Below are positions 5,294 to 7,925 of a DNA stretch of 7,925 bases, in pieces. The notes beneath the pieces were generated by a model, which had not been told where the DNA came from, made no database searches, and worked only from the letters and a program-made list of their open reading frames with translations. Position 1 is the first letter of the stretch. Each line of letters opens with the position of its first letter. Both the position numbers and the translations under genes were made by a program. The stretch is taken from the NCBI GenBank assembly GCA_017631775.1, contig JAGBSQ010000141.1, forward strand, positions 1 through 7,925. Reading direction: 5' to 3'. The DNA is from Clostridia bacterium (GTDB lineage Bacteria > Bacillota_A > Clostridia > Oscillospirales > CAG-272).

Positions 5294-7678
5294 ATGAAAA
5301 AACTGCATTTGGTATCAAACGCGCACCTCGACCCCGCCTGGCTTTGGCGATGGAATGAGGGTCTTGCCGAGGCGATTTCTACCTTTCGCGTAGCGGCGGA
5401 CTTTTGCGAGGAATACGACGGCTATATTTTCAACCACAACGAGGCTCTGCTCTACGAATGGGTAGAGGAACACGAGCCTGCCCTTTTTGCGCGCATTCAA
5501 AAGCTTGTCAAAGAGGGAAAATGGAATATTATTGGCGGTTGGTATTTGCAACCCGACTGTGTAATGACCTCGGGCGAGAGCTTGCTCTCTCAAATCTCGC
5601 TCGGCCGCAAATATTTTAAAGAAAAATTCGGGGTTGAACCCAAAATTGCGATGAACGTGGACTCCTTTGGACACACACGCGGTCTTGTGCAAATTCTCAA
5701 CAAGTGCGGCTTTGAAGGGTATCTTTCCAAGCGCCCCGAGTGGCTTGCAGGCAACTTTTTGTGGCGCGGATTTGATGCAAGCACCATTCCCGTACACAGT
5801 CTTTGGGACGGATACGGCTCGCTCAAGGGCGAAGCCGTTAAAAAGATAAATGAACACTTCTCTCACGGCCCCGAGCGTGAAGAATCGATGTGCATGTGGG
5901 GCATTGGCAACCACGGTGGTGGCGCCTCTCGCGAGGATTTGGAACAGATTGCCGAGAGAATGAGGGTGGGCGATATCGAAATGCTACACTCTACCCCCGA
6001 AGCCTATTTTGCATCGCTTGACCGCACGAAACTGCGCACCGTGAGTGAATCTCTCATCTCCTCGATGGTTGGCTGCTACACCTCGATGGTGCGCATGAAG
6101 CAGGCGCACAAAAAGCTTGAGAACCAAATTGCCGCCACCGAAAAAATTATGAGTTACGCTTCCCTTTCGACAGATTTCGAATACGATGCCGACGAACTCC
6201 TCAAGGCAAAAAAGGCAATCGCGTTTTGTCAGTTCCACGACGTGCTCCCCGGTTCGGGCATCAAGCTCGTCGAAGAGGACGGACTTCGCACCCTTGCATA
6301 CGGCTCCGAAATTTGCGATAAGCTCTTTACCAAAGCATTCTTCAAGCTCTGCCAAGGACAGAAAAAAGGAAACCGTAAAGAAATTCCCGTCATGCTCTTC
6401 AATCCCCACCCCTACCCCATAGAGGGCGACTTTGAAATGAGCTTTATGCTTGAGGACCAAAACTGGAACGAGGCAGAAAAAACCGTTGCAACCGTTTATG
6501 ATAAGAACGGCCGTGACCTACCCTCTCAAAACGAAAAACCCAATTGCACCTTCAATCTTGACTGGCCGCAAAAAGTCAGCTTCCACGCCACTCTCGAGCC
6601 TGCATCCATCAGCCGTTTTGACTGCCATTTGGAAACGAAAAACAAGGCAGATTTGCCCGTTTTCGACTACCTGTCCGATAAAATCGAGGTCTCGAACGAG
6701 CAAGTGACGATGTCCGTCGACCGCAAAACGGGTCTGTTCAATTTTGCGGCAAACGGCAAAACGCTTATCGAGAACGGCGGCGCGCTTGAGTACTATCGCG
6801 ACTGCGAAGACGCTTGGGCAATGACCACCGACAACTTCCGTCAGCACCTTGCCTCCTTTGAACTCATGAGCGATGCCGAAGCTTGCGACTTTGTTGGCTA
6901 TCCCGATGATAAAACACCCAACGTGCGCGTGGTTGAGGATGGCGACGTTCGCACAAAAGTGCAGGCGTTCTTCAAACACAACCGCTCCACCGCGATGGTC
7001 GAATACACGATGCCCAAGCACAGCAACTATATGGACGTTGACATTCTCGTCTTTTCGGGAGAGGTGAACAAGATGCTGAAATACCACGTCGATACCGCAT
7101 TTGAGGGTGTTCCCGTTGGTGAAACCGCATTCGGTCGCGAGGAACTCTTCCACGACGAGCGCGAGGCAGTTTATCACAAATGGTGCGGTATTCACAATGC
7201 CGAAAATCGCGTATACGTCATCAATAAAGGCACACACGGTGGCAGTTTTACCAATCATTCGATGAAGATTTCCCTGCTCCGCACTCCCATCTATTCGGCA
7301 CATACCATCGGACCCCGTCAACTCGCACCGCACGACCGTTGGTGCGACCATATGGATATGGGCGAGAGACGCTTCTCCTTCCGCATCACGGCAGATCCGC
7401 ACGTCGACCGCATGGCACAAGCCTTTAATGAGGAACCCTTTGCGCTTTCCTTCTTCCCCTCGGGAGAGGGCAAACGCCCCGATGCCGCCATCACGCTCGA
7501 CAACGAGAGAATTCTGCTCTCTTCGATGCGTAAAACCGAAAATGGATATCAAGTTACGCTCTATAACACAACCATCAAACCCGAAACCGTACACGTTTCC
7601 ATTCCCCAATTGGGATATGACGAGACGTTGGATTTTGGAAGATATGAGCTTAAAATCATCGATATTCCAAATCGATAA
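5294..7678 (+). CDS. GH38 glycoside hydrolase (alpha-mannosidase type), cytoplasmic
   Basis: A 794-residue retaining, metal-dependent glycosidase of family GH38, expected to release alpha-linked mannose from short imported glycans. The catalytic domain opens with VSNAHLDPAWLWRW (7-20), whose His11 and Asp13 bind the metal. The nucleophile is Asp123 in NVDSFGHTRG (121-130), GNHGGG lies at 205-210, and the third metal motif is FHDVLPGS (314-321) with His315/Asp316. A helical segment with the family GCYTSMVRMKQAHKKLEN pattern (260-277) follows, then the beta-rich C-terminal domains (about 365-794). There is no signal peptide. The ATG at 5294 was chosen because of GGAG at 5282-5285 and because the protein then begins at strand 1. 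It is transcribed divergently from the isomerase/dehydrogenase/uronate operon and ends 13 bp before a terminator hairpin. Linkage specificity cannot be read from sequence; GH38 also includes mannosylglycerate hydrolases, so mannoside preference is the family prior. Confidence 0.92.
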   Translation: MKKLHLVSNAHLDPAWLWRWNEGLAEAISTFRVAADFCEEYDGYIFNHNEALLYEWVEEHEPALFARIQKLVKEGKWNIIGGWYLQPDCVMTSGESLLSQISLGRKYFKEKFGVEPKIAMNVDSFGHTRGLVQILNKCGFEGYLSKRPEWLAGNFLWRGFDASTIPVHSLWDGYGSLKGEAVKKINEHFSHGPEREESMCMWGIGNHGGGASREDLEQIAERMRVGDIEMLHSTPEAYFASLDRTKLRTVSESLISSMVGCYTSMVRMKQAHKKLENQIAATEKIMSYASLSTDFEYDADELLKAKKAIAFCQFHDVLPGSGIKLVEEDGLRTLAYGSEICDKLFTKAFFKLCQGQKKGNRKEIPVMLFNPHPYPIEGDFEMSFMLEDQNWNEAEKTVATVYDKNGRDLPSQNEKPNCTFNLDWPQKVSFHATLEPASISRFDCHLETKNKADLPVFDYLSDKIEVSNEQVTMSVDRKTGLFNFAANGKTLIENGGALEYYRDCEDAWAMTTDNFRQHLASFELMSDAEACDFVGYPDDKTPNVRVVEDGDVRTKVQAFFKHNRSTAMVEYTMPKHSNYMDVDILVFSGEVNKMLKYHVDTAFEGVPVGETAFGREELFHDEREAVYHKWCGIHNAENRVYVINKGTHGGSFTNHSMKISLLRTPIYSAHTIGPRQLAPHDRWCDHMDMGERRFSFRITADPHVDRMAQAFNEEPFALSFFPSGEGKRPDAAITLDNERILLSSMRKTENGYQVTLYNTTIKPETVHVSIPQLGYDETLDFGRYELKIIDIPNR

Positions 7679-7691
7679 AATAACAAAAAAG

Positions 7692-7717
7692 CGGGCGACC
7701 GACGGTCGTCCGTTTTT
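7692..7717 (+). terminator. Intrinsic terminator after the GH38 gene
   Basis: CGGGCGACC (7692-7700) pairs with GGTCGTCCG (7704-7712) around loop GAC, a 9-bp GC-rich stem with one G-U pair. It is followed directly by TTTTTG. An A-run before the stem (7685-7690) could extend it and would give a U-run in opposite-strand transcripts, so it may work in both directions. It begins 13 bp after the stop codon. Confidence 0.85.
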
Positions 7718-7742
7718 GTTTGCAAAATGCGTTTGTTTTTTT

Positions 7743-7764
7743 GGACCGTCCGGGAGGCCGGTCC
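7743..7764. repeat. GC-rich inverted repeat, hairpin 1 of the gene-free tail
   Basis: GGACCG (7743-7748) pairs with CGGTCC (7759-7764). After one mismatch the pairing continues with CC/GG to a GGGA tetraloop. No T-run follows, so it is not a second terminator for the GH38 gene. Confidence 0.55.
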
Positions 7765-7787
7765 GTATTGCATCTAATCAAGTCTCT

Positions 7788-7821
7788 TATTTTGTAGGGG
7801 CTCGGGGGTCCCTACAAAATA
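7788..7821. repeat. Perfect 12-bp inverted repeat, hairpin 2 (dispersed-repeat-like)
   Basis: TATTTTGTAGGG (7788-7799) and CCCTACAAAATA (7810-7821) are perfect 12-bp arms around a 10-nt G-rich loop. The TTTTGTAGGG-plus-GC-rich composition resembles short dispersed repeats I recall between genes of gut Clostridia. That identification is from memory and not verified. A MITE remnant or REP-like element is possible; no target-site duplication is evident. Confidence 0.65.
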
Positions 7822-7833
7822 GCGACAGCCAAA

Positions 7834-7850
7834 GCGAGGTTTACCCTCGC
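7834..7850. repeat. Inverted repeat, hairpin 3 of the gene-free tail
   Basis: GCGAGG and CCTCGC form a perfect 6-bp stem around loop TTTAC. It begins 12 bp after the 12-bp inverted repeat, with 6 bp to the following one, so it seems part of one composite element. Confidence 0.5.
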
Positions 7851-7856
7851 GCCGAC

Positions 7857-7879
7857 CGTCTATACGTAAACTATGGACG
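7857..7879. repeat. Inverted repeat, hairpin 4 of the gene-free tail
   Basis: CGTCTATA (7857-7864) pairs with TATGGACG (7872-7879) with one G-U pair around loop CGTAAAC. The remaining 46 bases to the window end are G/T-rich and contain no recognisable gene start. Confidence 0.4.
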
Positions 7880-7925
7880 TCCCTTTTTGCCCTTTTGTGG
7901 GAAGGATTTTGAAAGGGGTGCAGGG

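Noticed and set aside
6518..7609. A minus-strand 363-codon frame antisense to the GH38 gene
   Set aside because: In-register shadow of the GH38 C-terminal half, without domain or start signals.
7743..7764. A second terminator for the GH38 transcript
   Set aside because: The hairpin is followed by GTATTGC rather than a T-run; the T-rich stretch lies before it.
7743..7879. A CRISPR array in the tail
   Set aside because: The inverted repeats differ from each other in sequence and spacing; there is no repeated unit with regular spacers.

Overview
The window suggests a mid-GC Gram-positive anaerobe of the Clostridia type, plausibly an uncultured gut lineage (Oscillospirales or Christensenellales-like). 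This is inferred from strong GGAG/AAAGGA ribosome binding sites, TTGACA/TATAAT promoters, the Firmicutes-style UxuA N-terminus and structured GC-rich repeats between genes. No ribosomal or phylogenetic marker is present, so the placement is tentative.

Layout: two oppositely oriented transcription units share a 240-bp control region (5054-5293). Leftward, an operon runs in the order xylose-isomerase-like TIM-barrel sugar isomerase/epimerase (5053-4181), Gfo/Idh/MocA dehydrogenase A (4181-3006), Gfo/Idh/MocA dehydrogenase B (2963-1953), uronate isomerase uxaC (1929-598) and mannonate dehydratase uxuA (548 to beyond the left edge). Gaps are -1, 42, 23 and 49 bp, consistent with one mRNA. Rightward, a single cytoplasmic GH38 alpha-mannosidase-type glycoside hydrolase (5294-7678) ends at an intrinsic terminator. 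The last ~200 bp hold no gene but carry four successive hairpin-forming inverted repeats.

The control region holds back-to-back promoters. The leftward one is a perfect TTGACA-N17-TATAAT with a TG extension, and its spacer contains the perfect palindrome TAACAATTTTATTGTTA. The rightward one is TTGCAA-N17-TATAAA, also with a TG extension. A second inverted repeat is centred between the two -35 boxes.

Proposed role (inference): the enzymes lack signal peptides, so an imported glycan or glycoside would be processed in the cytoplasm. GH38 would remove alpha-mannosyl (or related) residues. The isomerase and two NAD(P)-dependent dehydrogenases would transform an uncharacterised sugar or glycoside. 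UxaC and UxuA would feed uronate towards 2-keto-3-deoxygluconate. The classical fructuronate reductase UxuB is not in the window. The most interesting part is the unassigned isomerase plus double-dehydrogenase module between a mannosidase and the uronate pathway. It could be a redox-assisted glycoside-cleavage or sugar-epimerisation route.
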